Positions 38,341 through 48,060 of a DNA stretch of 64,000 nucleotides are shown in pieces. Source of the stretch: Gemmatimonas aurantiaca T-27. Its GTDB lineage: Bacteria; Gemmatimonadota; Gemmatimonadetes; Gemmatimonadales; Gemmatimonadaceae. Under the pieces are notes generated by a model. It saw only the letters and a list, made by a program, of their open reading frames with translations. It made no database searches and was not told where the DNA came from. The position numbers were made by a program, and so were the translations under genes. The stretch lies in assembly GCF_000010305.1 (NCBI RefSeq), contig NC_012489.1, positions 4,533,646-4,597,645 of the forward strand, written 5' to 3'. The stretch's first letter is position 1. The number at the start of each line of letters is the position of its first letter.

Positions 38341-41004
38341 ATGTCGGTGAATCTTCGTGGCTTGATTGCCAAGCTCAACGCGCCCACCCGCAGCGCCGTC
38401 GAAGCGGCCGCTGGCTTGTGCCTGTCGCGCACCAATTACGACGTCGAAATCGAGCATCTGTTCGTCAAGCTGCTCGATTCCTCCGACAGTGACCTGGCCG
38501 CCATTCTCAAGCACTTCGGCGTCAATCGTTCGCGCCTGGCCGATGACATCGCGCGTGCACTCGACAAGCTCAAGACCGGCAACGCCCGCACGCCGTCCAT
38601 CAGCCCGTCGGTGGTGAACGTGCTGCGTGAAGCCTGGGTGCTCGGTTCGGTCGAGTACGGCGCGCCGCGTGTGCGTTCGGGCCATGTGATGCTCGCCCTG
38701 CTGTCGGTGCCGGAACTGCAGCGCCTCTCGGCGGAGTTCACGAAAGAATTCGAGAAGATCCCGGCCGATGTGCTCAAGAAAGACTTCGTGACCATCACGG
38801 CGTCTTCGGCCGAAGCGACGGCCGAAATCGGCAGCATCGATTCGGTGGCCGCGGGTGCAAGCGCCTCGAGCAGCGGCGGTGGTACCGCCAAGGCCGGTGG
38901 CCGCACGCCGAACCTCGATTCGTACACGGTCGACCTCACGGCCAATGCCAAGAGCGGCAAGATCGATCAGGTCCTCGGCCGCGACTTCGAAGTCCGTCAG
39001 GTGGTCGACATCCTCACGCGTCGTCGTCAGAACAACCCCATCCTCGTAGGTGAGGCTGGTGTCGGCAAGACGGCCGTCGTGGAAGGTTTTGCGCGCCGCA
39101 TCGTGGACGGAGACGTGCCGCCTCCGCTGCGCAACGTGCGTCTGCTCTCGCTCGACCTGGCCATGCTGCAGGCCGGCGCGGGTGTGAAAGGTGAGTTCGA
39201 AAACCGCCTCAAGGGTCTGATCGAGGAAGTGAAGAACTCCCCCACCCCGATCATTCTGTTCATCGACGAAGCCCACACGATGATCGGCGCGGGTGGTGCG
39301 GCCGGCCAGAACGACGCGGCCAACCTGCTCAAGCCGGCGCTCGCGCGCGGTGAGCTGCGCACCATCGCCGCCACCACGTGGAGCGAGTACAAGAAGTTCT
39401 TCGAGAAGGACCCGGCGCTTTCGCGTCGCTTCCAGCTCGTGAAGGTCGAAGAGCCCACCGAAGACGTGTGCTGCATCATGATGCGCGCCGTCGTGCCCTC
39501 GCTCGAGAAGCACCACACGGTGCACATCCTCGACAGCGGCATGGAAGCGGCCGTGCGCCTGTCGCACCGCTACCTCGCCGACCGTCAGTTGCCCGACAAG
39601 GCCGTCAGCGTGCTCGACACCGCCTGCGCGCGTCTCGCGCTGGGTCAGAGCGCCACGCCCGGCCCGGTCGAAGACTGCAAGCGCATCCTCGACGATCTCG
39701 CACTGCAGGATCGTGTGCTGAATCGTGAACAGACCGCCGGCGCCGATCACCGTGAACGTCTGGCCGGCATCGCCGAACGACGCACGCAGGTGGAAGCGCA
39801 GTTGGCCGAACTCGAAGGACGTTGGCTCAAGGAAAAGGACACGGTGTCCAAGATCCTCGAGGTGCGTGGCAAGCTCGTCGCCGAATCAGCCAATGCGGAT
39901 CAGACGGCCGCGGACGCCCTGCGCGCAGAATACACGCAGGCCATGAGCGAACTCGAGGCACTGCAGGGTGAGAACCCGCTGGTGCGTCCGTTCGTCGATG
40001 CGTCCATCGTCGGTGAAGTGATCTCCGGCTGGACCGGCATCCCGGTCGGCAAGATGATGAGCGACGAACTGGGCACGATGCTCGAGCTCGAGAAGCACCT
40101 CGGCGCGCGTGTCATCGGTCAGGATCATGCGCTGGTGGATATCTCGCGTCGCGTGCGCACGTCGAAGGCCGGCATCGAAGATCCGAACAAGCCGAAGGGC
40201 GTGTTCATGCTCGTCGGCCCGTCCGGCGTCGGCAAGACGGAAACCGCACTGGCCCTGTCCGACATGCTGTTCGGTGGTGAACGCAACATCGTCACCATCA
40301 ACATGTCGGAGTTCCAGGAAGCCCACACCGTGTCCACGCTCAAGGGTTCGCCCCCGGGGTACGTGGGCTACGGCGAAGGTGGTGTGCTCACGGAAGCCGT
40401 GCGTCGTCGTCCGTACAGTGTCGTGCTGCTCGACGAAGTGGAGAAGGCACACCCCGATGTGCTCGAACTCTTCTTCCAGGTGTTCGACAAGGGCGTGATG
40501 GAAGACGGCGAAGGCCGTCAGATCGATTTCAAGAACACGATCATCATCCTGACCACGAACGCCGGCACCGATACGATCATGAAGCTGACGGCCGATCCGG
40601 AAACGCTGCCGTTCCCGGATGCGATGGCCAAGGCCCTCAAGCCGGAACTCGACGCGGTGTTCAAGCCGGCGTTCCTGGGCCGCATGGTCATCGTGCCGTT
40701 CTACCCGGTGCGCGACGAGAACCTCAAGCAGATCGTCCGCCTCAAGATCGGCAAGATCTCGCGCCGTCTGCGCGAAACGCACAAGCTCACCCTGCAGCAC
40801 GACGAAACGCTCATCAGCCAAGTGGCGGCGCGTTGCACGGAAGTGGAGAGCGGTGCCCGTAACGTCGACAACATTCTCAGCAACACGCTGCTGCCGGAAA
40901 TCTCCCGTCTGCTGCTGGCCTCGATGGCGGAAGGCACCCGTCCGAGCGCGCTCAAGGTGGGCGTGGCCGAAGACGGCGACTTCACGTACGAAGCGGTGGT
41001 GTGA
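38341..41004 (+). CDS. clpV: T6SS sheath-recycling AAA+ ATPase ClpV (TssH)
   Basis: 887 residues. ClpB-like layout: an N-domain, AAA-1 with Walker A GEAGVGKT near residue 236, a middle coiled coil (about 475-560), and AAA-2 with Walker A GPSGVGKT near residue 625. Walker B regions ILFIDEAH and VVLLDEVEKAHP are intact. ClpV unfolds contracted TssB/TssC sheaths for reuse. The longer linker after the N-domain (Ser/Gly/Ala-rich) is typical of ClpV versus ClpB. Confidence 0.96.
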   Translation: MSVNLRGLIAKLNAPTRSAVEAAAGLCLSRTNYDVEIEHLFVKLLDSSDSDLAAILKHFGVNRSRLADDIARALDKLKTGNARTPSISPSVVNVLREAWVLGSVEYGAPRVRSGHVMLALLSVPELQRLSAEFTKEFEKIPADVLKKDFVTITASSAEATAEIGSIDSVAAGASASSSGGGTAKAGGRTPNLDSYTVDLTANAKSGKIDQVLGRDFEVRQVVDILTRRRQNNPILVGEAGVGKTAVVEGFARRIVDGDVPPPLRNVRLLSLDLAMLQAGAGVKGEFENRLKGLIEEVKNSPTPIILFIDEAHTMIGAGGAAGQNDAANLLKPALARGELRTIAATTWSEYKKFFEKDPALSRRFQLVKVEEPTEDVCCIMMRAVVPSLEKHHTVHILDSGMEAAVRLSHRYLADRQLPDKAVSVLDTACARLALGQSATPGPVEDCKRILDDLALQDRVLNREQTAGADHRERLAGIAERRTQVEAQLAELEGRWLKEKDTVSKILEVRGKLVAESANADQTAADALRAEYTQAMSELEALQGENPLVRPFVDASIVGEVISGWTGIPVGKMMSDELGTMLELEKHLGARVIGQDHALVDISRRVRTSKAGIEDPNKPKGVFMLVGPSGVGKTETALALSDMLFGGERNIVTINMSEFQEAHTVSTLKGSPPGYVGYGEGGVLTEAVRRRPYSVVLLDEVEKAHPDVLELFFQVFDKGVMEDGEGRQIDFKNTIIILTTNAGTDTIMKLTADPETLPFPDAMAKALKPELDAVFKPAFLGRMVIVPFYPVRDENLKQIVRLKIGKISRRLRETHKLTLQHDETLISQVAARCTEVESGARNVDNILSNTLLPEISRLLLASMAEGTRPSALKVGVAEDGDFTYEAVV

Positions 41005-41108
41005 ACGGCAGTATGAACGGCGGTATGACGCAGGGTTCGGTGCCACGGCGTGATTCCCACGCCGTGCTGCACTCCCTGCAGTGCGGACCTTCATCGAGGA
41101 CATGCTGA

Positions 41109-43313
41109 ATGGCATGGTCACAGGCCAATCGGCCGTTCCGACTCAAGACGCCACTGGGAGAGGATGTGTTGCTCCTGGTGTCGTGGCGGGGCGAAGAGGC
41201 GGTCTCTTCGCTCTTCCACTTCACCGTGGTGGCCGCGAGCGAACGCAACGACATCAAGCCCAAGGAGCTGCTGCTCAAGGGTGTCACGCTGGAGCTCGAA
41301 CTCGGCGGCGGCAAGAAGCGCACGATCTGCGGTGTCGTACGTCGGTTCGCACGCGGTGGAGAGTACGCGGAAGGACATTCGACCTATCTGCTGGAGATCG
41401 TGCCCCCGCACTGGGCCCTCACGCTCGACAGCGGGTTCGACATCTTCCAGAACAAGACGGCGCGTGATGTGTGTGACAAGCTGCTCACGGGTACGCCCCA
41501 TGAGTGGAAGATGGTGCGCACCCTCGATCCGCGTCCCTATTGTTTCCGCTACCGCGAGAGCCGCTGGGCCTGCACGTCACGACTGCTGGAACAGGAAGGC
41601 GTCTGGTATCGCTTCGACCACAAGTCGGGCGAAGCCAAGCTGGTGATGGGCGACAACTCCTCCTCGGCCACGGGCGCGTGGGGACTGGATACGCTCAAGT
41701 ACGACCCGAACATGGCGGGTTCGCACAACTCGTTCACCGAGCCGGCCGTCTTCGATCTCAACACCGAAGCCGTCCCCCATCTCGCCAAGTCGAAAGTGCG
41801 TTCGGCCACCGAGTTTTTGGCCACCAACAATCTTTCCGAAGAAATCACCGGCAAGGCGGACGTCTACTCGGCGCCGTCCGATCTGGCCTGGTACGATTTT
41901 GATCAGCAGATGGGATCGCAGCACAGCGGCTTCAACCACAGTGGCGGAGAAACCGCGAGCGATGTCGCGAAGTTTCAGCCCGACACGAAGGTCTATGCGC
42001 GCCTGGCGCAGGAACGCTCGGAGTCCGAAGCGGTCGTGTATCGCGGACAGTCGCGATATGTCGGCCTGGAGTCCGGATCCAAGACCACCATCAGCGGCCG
42101 CCACTTCGAAGGATTCGACGGCAGTCTCTTCATCACCCGCGTCGAACATCACGGCAACAACGGACCGTACAGCACGGATGGGGAGCCGGCCAGCTACCGG
42201 AATTCGTTCGAGGGTATCCCGGCCGCCACGCCGTACCGTCCGCAGCGCACCACGCCATGGCCGCGCGTGGCGGGATCGCACGCGGGTACGGTGGTGGGTC
42301 CTGCCGGTGAAGAGATCTTCACGGATCCCCATGGACGGGTGCAGGTGGTCTTCAAGTGGGATCTCGACAACTCCACGAAACTGGAGCGCTCCTGCTGGGT
42401 GCGCGTGGCGCAGCCCTTTGCCGGTCAGGGATTTGGCGCGGTGTTCCTGCCGCGCATCGGACACGAGGTGATTGTCGATTTTCTCGACGGCAATCCCGAC
42501 AATCCGGTGATTGTGGGCAGTCTCTACAACGGCGCGAATCTGCCGCCGTGGAAATTGCCCGAAAACAAAACGCAGAGCGGTGTGCGCACCCAGAGCACGC
42601 TCAATGGCGGCTCCGACAACTACAACGAACTGCAGTTCGAGGACAAGAAGGGCTCGGAACTGATCAACGTGCAGGCGGAGAAGGACCTGAAGACGCTCGT
42701 CAAGAACGACGAGACGCGCACGGTCAATCACGACCGCACCACCACGATCAAGAACAACGAGACCAAGACGGTCAAAGAAGGTTACGAACACACGACCATC
42801 GAGAAGGGCGAGCAGGTCATCACCGTCAAGGACAACAACCGGACCCTGCACGTCGAGAAGGACCACACCATCACGGTGAACGGCAATGAAGCGTTCACGG
42901 TGAAGGGCAACCGCGACGGGACGGTGAAGGGCAACCAGGCCCACGCGATCTCGGGTAACGACGAAATGACGGTGAAGGGTAAGCAGACCACCACGATCAC
43001 CGGCAACGAAGCGATCACCATCGAGCAGGGCAATCAGTCCCTGCAGGTCAAGATGGGCAACATCGCCACCAAGGCCGATCTCGGGAACATCGAGACCAAG
43101 GCATCGCTCGGAAAGATCACACTCGAAGCGATGCAGATGATCGAACTCAAGGTCGGGGCCAACTCCATCCAGATCAGTCAGGCCGGCGTCACCATCAAGG
43201 GCATCATGGTGAAGATCGAAGGCACGGCCATGGCGCAGGTGAAGGCCCCGATGACGCAGGTCAACGGTGATGGCATGGTGATGATCAAGGGCGGCATCAC
43301 CATGATCAATTGA
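41109..43313 (+). CDS. vgrG: T6SS spike protein VgrG (TssI)
   Basis: 734 residues. The gp27-like N-terminus begins ANRPFRLKTPLGEDVLLLVSWRG..., and the gp5 OB fold contains GRVQVVFKWDLDN, RIGHEVIVDFLDGNPDNP and VGSLYNGANLPPW. A long C-terminal beta-helix of short repeats follows (VNGNEAFTVKGN, TVKGNQAHAISGN), ending in an Ile-rich DUF2345-like tail (GVTIKGIMVKIEG). No extra enzymatic domain is present, so cargo is likely non-covalent. 104 bp separate it from clpV. Confidence 0.96.
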   Translation: MAWSQANRPFRLKTPLGEDVLLLVSWRGEEAVSSLFHFTVVAASERNDIKPKELLLKGVTLELELGGGKKRTICGVVRRFARGGEYAEGHSTYLLEIVPPHWALTLDSGFDIFQNKTARDVCDKLLTGTPHEWKMVRTLDPRPYCFRYRESRWACTSRLLEQEGVWYRFDHKSGEAKLVMGDNSSSATGAWGLDTLKYDPNMAGSHNSFTEPAVFDLNTEAVPHLAKSKVRSATEFLATNNLSEEITGKADVYSAPSDLAWYDFDQQMGSQHSGFNHSGGETASDVAKFQPDTKVYARLAQERSESEAVVYRGQSRYVGLESGSKTTISGRHFEGFDGSLFITRVEHHGNNGPYSTDGEPASYRNSFEGIPAATPYRPQRTTPWPRVAGSHAGTVVGPAGEEIFTDPHGRVQVVFKWDLDNSTKLERSCWVRVAQPFAGQGFGAVFLPRIGHEVIVDFLDGNPDNPVIVGSLYNGANLPPWKLPENKTQSGVRTQSTLNGGSDNYNELQFEDKKGSELINVQAEKDLKTLVKNDETRTVNHDRTTTIKNNETKTVKEGYEHTTIEKGEQVITVKDNNRTLHVEKDHTITVNGNEAFTVKGNRDGTVKGNQAHAISGNDEMTVKGKQTTTITGNEAITIEQGNQSLQVKMGNIATKADLGNIETKASLGKITLEAMQMIELKVGANSIQISQAGVTIKGIMVKIEGTAMAQVKAPMTQVNGDGMVMIKGGITMIN

Positions 43314-43320
43314 GCGCGCG

Positions 43321-44016
43321 ATGACGATACCTCCGGTAATCGCCCCCGATCCGTTCGCAGCCTATCCCCCGGCAAGCCGGTGGCTGCTCGAGCGCAGTGC
43401 ACCCGATGAAGACGCGCTGGCGTTGCTCGACCCACGCCAGCCGATCGAAACGTTGTACAACGCCTGGATCGCGAAAGAGCTCTTCCCCGCTGCTCTCCGC
43501 CTCATCGCCGCCGTGCTGCCGGCGCGTGAAAGTGTGTGGTGGGCCTGGGTCTCCGCACGACATGCCACACAGGTCGTTGGTGGCGCGGCGGCCAACGCCG
43601 ACGTGCACAAGACCCTGGCCAGCATCGAACAGTGGATCGTACGTCCCGATGATGACGCACGTCGTGCCGCATGGGACGCGGGCACAGCGGCCGGTATGGA
43701 CACGCCGGTAGGCATGATCGCCGCCGCCGTATTCCTGAGCGGCAACTCGGTGGCGCCGGCCAATCTGGCTCCGGTGCCTCCACCACCAGGCGCAGCGATG
43801 CCACTGGTGGCGGGCGCCATTCTCTTGTCTGCGGCGTCCAATCAGAAGGCCGAACAGATCATGCCGACCATGTCAGCGTTCGCCGCGCAGGGCATGGAAA
43901 TCGTCAAGCGACTCGGCGGGTGGGAACCGGCCGTGCAGCTTGCCTATGACACTCACCAGCGGCTGGATCACGAGTACACCCGTGCCACCACACCCGCCCC
44001 CACGCCCGCGAGGTAA
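43321..44016 (+). CDS. DUF6931-type T6SS-associated protein
   Basis: 231 residues, with no signal peptide or membrane span of note. The pattern ALRLIAAVLPARESVWWAWVSARHA, an EQWI segment, and FLSGNSVAPANLAPVPPPPGAAMPLVAGA matches the DUF6931 family as I recall it, which is often encoded between vgrG and PAAR genes. Role unknown; an adaptor that loads PAAR or cargo onto VgrG is a reasonable guess. It starts 7 bases after the vgrG stop. Confidence 0.65.
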   Translation: MTIPPVIAPDPFAAYPPASRWLLERSAPDEDALALLDPRQPIETLYNAWIAKELFPAALRLIAAVLPARESVWWAWVSARHATQVVGGAAANADVHKTLASIEQWIVRPDDDARRAAWDAGTAAGMDTPVGMIAAAVFLSGNSVAPANLAPVPPPPGAAMPLVAGAILLSAASNQKAEQIMPTMSAFAAQGMEIVKRLGGWEPAVQLAYDTHQRLDHEYTRATTPAPTPAR

Positions 44017-44019
44017 GCC

Positions 44020-44319
44020 ATGCCTCCAGCGTCACGCATCACGGACATGCATGTCTGTCCGATGATGACCCCCGGCGTTCCACCCATTCCGCATGTCGGC
44101 GGGCCGATCGTGGTGCCCGGCGCACCAACGGTGCTGATCGCCATGCTGCCCGCTGCCACACTCGGCAGTATGTGTGTGTGCGTCGGACCGCCGTCGTCCG
44201 TCATCAAAGGATCGGCCACGGTGCTCATGGGCAGCAAGCCGGCCGCACGCATGGGCGACAATACGGCACACGGGGGCGTCATTGTCCTCGGCGCACCCAC
44301 GGTGATGGTGGGCGGCTGA
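44020..44319 (+). CDS. PAAR-domain T6SS spike tip protein
   Basis: 99 residues consisting only of a PAAR domain, with its typical glycine/proline turns (HVCPMMTPGVPPIPHVGGPI, VIKGSATVLMGSKPAARMGDNTAHGG). PAAR proteins cap and sharpen the VgrG spike and carry effectors; zinc is held by conserved His/Cys, here including H11, C13 and H84. A GAGGT motif precedes the ATG. No C-terminal toxin is attached. Confidence 0.92.
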   Translation: MPPASRITDMHVCPMMTPGVPPIPHVGGPIVVPGAPTVLIAMLPAATLGSMCVCVGPPSSVIKGSATVLMGSKPAARMGDNTAHGGVIVLGAPTVMVGG

Positions 44320-44349
44320 CGGCACCGCGTACTCACTGAGGTGGTTCTT

Positions 44350-44375
44350 CGTGCCCGGTCATTTGGCCGGGCACG
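44350..44375. terminator. Hairpin between PAAR and queD
   Basis: A 9-bp perfect inverted repeat CGTGCCCGG/CCGGGCACG with an 8-base loop lies between the two converging genes. It lacks a T-run. Confidence 0.5.
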
Positions 44376-44382
44376 AGGCGTT

Positions 44383-44766
44383 TCAGGCCGTGGGTCCGAC
44401 CGGTCCGCGGTACTCACACCCCGACGTGCACGTCTCCCGGATGATCACCGCCGACAACTGCGGCAATGCCGGCACGAGCTGCTCCCAGATCCAGACTGCC
44501 AGCCGTTCACTGGTCGGATTCTCGAGACCGGGAATGTCATTGAGATAGTGATGATCCAGACGATCGTAGATGGGCTTGAACGCCGACTTGATGTCCGCAA
44601 AGTCCATCACCCAGCCAAGCGTGGGATCAAGGGGACCACGCACACGCAGTTCGATACCGAACGAATGCCCATGCAACCGCGCGCACTTGTGCCCTTCCGG
44701 GACATGCGGCAACCGATGTGCGGCTTCGATCGTGAATTGTTTGTGGATCTCCAACTGGGTCGTCAT
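44383..44766 (-). CDS. queD: 6-carboxytetrahydropterin synthase QueD
   Basis: 127 residues. Zinc-binding motif with histidines in EAAHRLPHV and [10 protein letters not shown] (the Cys is catalytic in the family), then [25 protein letters not shown] and [16 protein letters not shown]. It converts 7,8-dihydroneopterin triphosphate to 6-carboxytetrahydropterin for queuosine (preQ0) synthesis. queF lies about 13 kb away; queC and queE are not in the window. TAGAAT at 44778-44773 is a candidate -10 box, 7 bases before the ATG, so the transcript may be nearly leaderless. Confidence 0.95.
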   Translation of the reverse strand: MTTQLEIHKQFTIEAAHRLPHVPEGHKCARLHGHSFGIELRVRGPLDPTLGWVMDFADIKSAFKPIYDRLDHHYLNDIPGLENPTSERLAVWIWEQLVPALPQLSAVIIRETCTSGCEYRGPVGPTA

Positions 44767-44840
44767 TCGCCAATTCTAGCAGATTTCATGTATCATCCGG
44801 TATCCTCGACATTCTGCGAGGTCGCCCGCTCCGCCCGCTC

Positions 44841-46661
44841 GTGCCTGCTTCGACCCTCACCCTGCTCCGCGTCGTCCCGGCTGGCCTGATGCTGCTCGCC
44901 GGCCTGGCACAGTCCGTGGTCGCTCAAACGTCCGGGGTCCGCGTGGCCCCGGCAGCCCCGGAGTTCGTGCGCCAGGCATTGCTCGTGGCGCCGTTCCGCC
45001 CCGACAGCACACCAGTGGGCCTCGCCAGCGCGTCGCGTGAACTCGCCGACGCGCTGCACGATCGTCTCGATCGCCGCCTCGAAAACCGCGAAACGCAGCT
45101 CCTCGAGTCGTTCCGCCTGCGCAATGTGCTCCTCGAGTCCGGTTACGATCGCAACGCCATCCTCGGCGACATCGAACTACGTCTGATGGCGCGCAAGATC
45201 CGCGCAGACGAAGTGGTGTTTGGGCGCGTCTCTCGGCAGGGCAACACCTACGTGGTCGCCGGCCGCGTGGCCCGACTGCGCAATTGGGACATGCAACAAC
45301 CGCTGCCCGTGGTGCGTGGCGCCACCGTCGCGCAGTTGGCCGAACGATTGGCGGAAGAAGTGGTGAAAGCCCGCGCGCAGCTTCCCGGGCTACGTCGATG
45401 CGAAAACGCGCTCGCAGCCCGCGACAAAGCCACGGCCGCGCGGGAAGCCTCGCGCGCCATACAGGCCTATCCGTCGGCAGTGATCGCGCGCGACTGCCTG
45501 CTGTCGGCACTGTTCGATGGCCAGACCGGCGCCGATTCCATTCTCGCGGTGGCCAACGATGCCCTGCGGATCGACAGCACCAACACCTACGCCGCCGTGG
45601 CGCGCGCCAATGCACTCGAAACTCTGAACCGGCGCAGCGACGCTCAGGTGCAGTGGGGCCGCATCTATGCCGCCCACACCGATTCGCTCGAACTGGGCAC
45701 CATCGTGGTGGAAGCGCTGCTGCGCTTGCAACAGCCGGACAGTGCACTGCACGATGCCCGGGCGCTCATCGCACACTTCGGCAGCAACGCTGAACTGCAG
45801 CGTCTGTCATTCCGCGCCCAGACCACCATGTCCCAATGGAAGGCGGCCGCCCTGCTCGGCGATTCGCTCGAACAGCGGGACAGCACCTTCCGCGCCGACT
45901 CCAACTACGCCACCCGCTATGTGGAAGCGCTGCGCCTGTCAGGAGACTCGCTCGGCGCACTCGAGCTGGTGGTGCGCAATGTGCGCCGCTTCCCGGGGGA
46001 CTCGCGCCTCTACCTGCAGTATCTGCAGCTCCTGGGCGCAGAAAATGGTGTCGCCCTCCAGCGTGGGCTCGAACGGTTCCCCGATGTGTCCACGCTGAAC
46101 GTGCTGGCTGCCAACGCCGCCCGGCGCACCGGCAACCGTGGTGCCGCCATGCGGGCCACACGCGAAGCCATCCGCAAGGACTCGTCGCTCACCCCACAAT
46201 ACCTGCAACTGGCCGACGGGTACTTCGACGAACAACGGCCCGACAGCGCCCTGTTCACGCTGTTGCACGCTCCCCGCGCCGGTGTTCAGGCAGAGATGCT
46301 GCGCACCTACGTCATCGCGCGCGGTGTCACCCTGCTGCGTTCGGCCGGTGATACGGCACCAACCGCGCAACAAATCGCGGTGCGCATGCTGGTACTGGCC
46401 GACAGCATCGATTCACGGGAAGACTCGCGCGCCTACGTGGCCGCGGCCGCGTTGCAGGCGTCGCGCACACAACTCGTGACAGCCAGCCGTTCCCGTGAGT
46501 GCGCCGCTGTGCGATCATCCGATGAAACGCTCAAGCTCAGCGCCGACGCGATCACCCGCGGGCTCGGCGAGGGTACCAACGCCACCGAGATCGGGTCGGC
46601 GTACGAAGCCATGAAAGCCGCCATCGACAACGCCACAAAAACGTTATGCAAAGAACCGTGA
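44841..46661 (+). CDS. Exported TPR protein with CsgG-like N-terminal domain
   Basis: 606 residues, GTG start with a signal peptide ending AQSVVAQTS. Residues about 45-150 resemble the CsgG-type domain (LVAPFRPDS, LADALHDRLDRRLENRETQLLESFRLRNVLLESGYD). Several TPR-like helices follow (CLLSALFDGQTGADSILAVANDALRIDST..., LEQRDSTFRADSNYATRYVEALRLSGD). It probably acts as a periplasmic scaffold; partners unknown. The start is uncertain because no Shine-Dalgarno is visible. The next gene starts inside its last 16 bases. Confidence 0.7.
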   Translation: MPASTLTLLRVVPAGLMLLAGLAQSVVAQTSGVRVAPAAPEFVRQALLVAPFRPDSTPVGLASASRELADALHDRLDRRLENRETQLLESFRLRNVLLESGYDRNAILGDIELRLMARKIRADEVVFGRVSRQGNTYVVAGRVARLRNWDMQQPLPVVRGATVAQLAERLAEEVVKARAQLPGLRRCENALAARDKATAAREASRAIQAYPSAVIARDCLLSALFDGQTGADSILAVANDALRIDSTNTYAAVARANALETLNRRSDAQVQWGRIYAAHTDSLELGTIVVEALLRLQQPDSALHDARALIAHFGSNAELQRLSFRAQTTMSQWKAAALLGDSLEQRDSTFRADSNYATRYVEALRLSGDSLGALELVVRNVRRFPGDSRLYLQYLQLLGAENGVALQRGLERFPDVSTLNVLAANAARRTGNRGAAMRATREAIRKDSSLTPQYLQLADGYFDEQRPDSALFTLLHAPRAGVQAEMLRTYVIARGVTLLRSAGDTAPTAQQIAVRMLVLADSIDSREDSRAYVAAAALQASRTQLVTASRSRECAAVRSSDETLKLSADAITRGLGEGTNATEIGSAYEAMKAAIDNATKTLCKEP

Positions 46662-47581
46662 CCAACAGCACACCGTGGATTGTGTCCAACGCCCGCATGC
46701 GCTCCCGGCGGGCGTTGCTGTTTCCGCTGTTGGCCCTCGGATCGGCGGTGCTGGTGACAGGCTGCGCCTCGGCGCCCAAACCGGCCGAGGTGCCGTCCAC
46801 GCCGGTGCAGATGGCCCCACCGGAACCGGTGGCTCCTGCGCCAACCGATGGCATGACGCCGGCGTTCACCGAAGCCTTTGCGGCAGCCGATCTGCGGGCG
46901 CGGTCCATCGCGTTCTATCAGCAGTGTGTGCCCACGGTGGCGCGCCTGCGCGCGGCCGGACGCTTTGGTGCGGCCGCGCGCGCGCCGCGAGCGATCTTCT
47001 GCGAGCGTGACGCCGAGGGCGTGCCTATCGGCGGCGTGTTCGATGTGGACAGCGCGTTCAAAGCTCCGCGTGGTCTGACCGCGGTGCGTCTCGATGGCGA
47101 TCGTCCGAAGTACACGGGCATCCTCGACACCGCGGCGATCGTGTCGCGCGCCAAACTCGCCCGTGATGTGAACAAGGTGGTCACGCCGGTGTGGGCGAAG
47201 CTCAAGCGTCCATTCACAGTGGTGCCGGTGACGGTGGCCAGTGGCACGCATGAGGCGTGGGTGATTCCGCGCGCCACGCGGGCGGGGTTTTTCGTGATGG
47301 GTGGTGATGCGGCGTATGTATCGGCGGCCACCGGTGTGTCGCAGACCGTGGACCACACAAAGACGTGGATGCAGATCGCCTTGCCAGCACGTGGCCAGGT
47401 GCGCATCACGAGTGCAGAGCCCAGCGTGGCCGCGGTGACCGACCTGGCGTCGGCGCGGTACTACACGGAGCTCGGACGCGATGTCACCGTGACCACGGCA
47501 GCGGCCACCAGCACCCTGGTACCGGGACTCGATCCGACGACCGGTGCGCGCGTGGTGTGGAAGCATCAGCCCATACGCTGA
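46646..47581 (+). CDS. Lipoprotein of unknown function
   Basis: Up to 311 residues with a lipobox (VLVTGC). The mature part begins Pro/Ala-rich, then an all-beta region (GVFDVDSAFKAPRGLTAVRLDGD; FTVVPVTVASGTHEAWVIPR). No known domain recognised. ATG at 46646 overlaps the upstream gene by 16 bases; an in-frame ATG at 46697 starts a shorter, more regular signal peptide. Its 3' end overlaps the converging small membrane protein gene by 16 bases. Confidence 0.7.
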   Translation: MQRTVTNSTPWIVSNARMRSRRALLFPLLALGSAVLVTGCASAPKPAEVPSTPVQMAPPEPVAPAPTDGMTPAFTEAFAAADLRARSIAFYQQCVPTVARLRAAGRFGAAARAPRAIFCERDAEGVPIGGVFDVDSAFKAPRGLTAVRLDGDRPKYTGILDTAAIVSRAKLARDVNKVVTPVWAKLKRPFTVVPVTVASGTHEAWVIPRATRAGFFVMGGDAAYVSAATGVSQTVDHTKTWMQIALPARGQVRITSAEPSVAAVTDLASARYYTELGRDVTVTTAAATSTLVPGLDPTTGARVVWKHQPIR

Positions 47582-48009
47582 GTCCAGCCGCCATCAGCCG
47601 GAGACTCTGCAAGTGGTACTCCACGGTTGAGTGCTTCCGCCGTACCAACCCAGATCGTGTACATGCCAAGCAGCAACAATGCTGCGGAAGAAATGCCACC
47701 CGGGAACCGACTGGCCACGAAGTTCCCGGCTATGACGATGGTCCAGAATCCCCAAATCAGACCTCGCTCCCGAGTCGCGCGCGAGGGTGAGCGAAAGTAC
47801 TGCTCCCGGTTCGCCACACGTCGCAGTTGAAGCTGTCCCCATCGTCCGATGGCAAGTATCACGAATGCAAAGACGATCTTCGGTGTCATGTTGCCGGGGG
47901 ACACGACGGGCCCAACGCCCATCGTATTCAATGCGGAAACCACCAGGCCAATTCCGAACAGCACCGTGGCCAGCGCAGCCCTGAGGACATACTGACGATC
48001 TTCACGCAT
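47566..48009 (-). CDS. Small membrane protein of unknown function downstream of the lanthipeptide genes
   Basis: 147 residues with four hydrophobic segments (ALATVLFGIGLVVSAL, PKIVFAFVILAIG, IWGFWTIVIAGNFVASRF, AALLLLGMYTIWVGT). GGGAG lies 6 bases before the ATG. It is 51 bp behind the Yip1-like gene, on the same strand as lanA1 and probably in the same operon tail. No family recognised. Immunity or transport accessory roles are possible because no LanFEG or LanI is otherwise found. Confidence 0.65.
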   Translation of the reverse strand: MREDRQYVLRAALATVLFGIGLVVSALNTMGVGPVVSPGNMTPKIVFAFVILAIGRWGQLQLRRVANREQYFRSPSRATRERGLIWGFWTIVIAGNFVASRFPGGISSAALLLLGMYTIWVGTAEALNRGVPLAESPADGGWTQRMG

Positions 48010-48060
48010 GACGATCTCCCGGACAGATGGAATGATGTTGTCTCGATTGCTGTCTCGTTC

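Noticed and set aside
38113-39750. 545-codon frame antisense to tssG/clpV
   Set aside because: Spans two certain genes on the other strand and has no recognisable domain.
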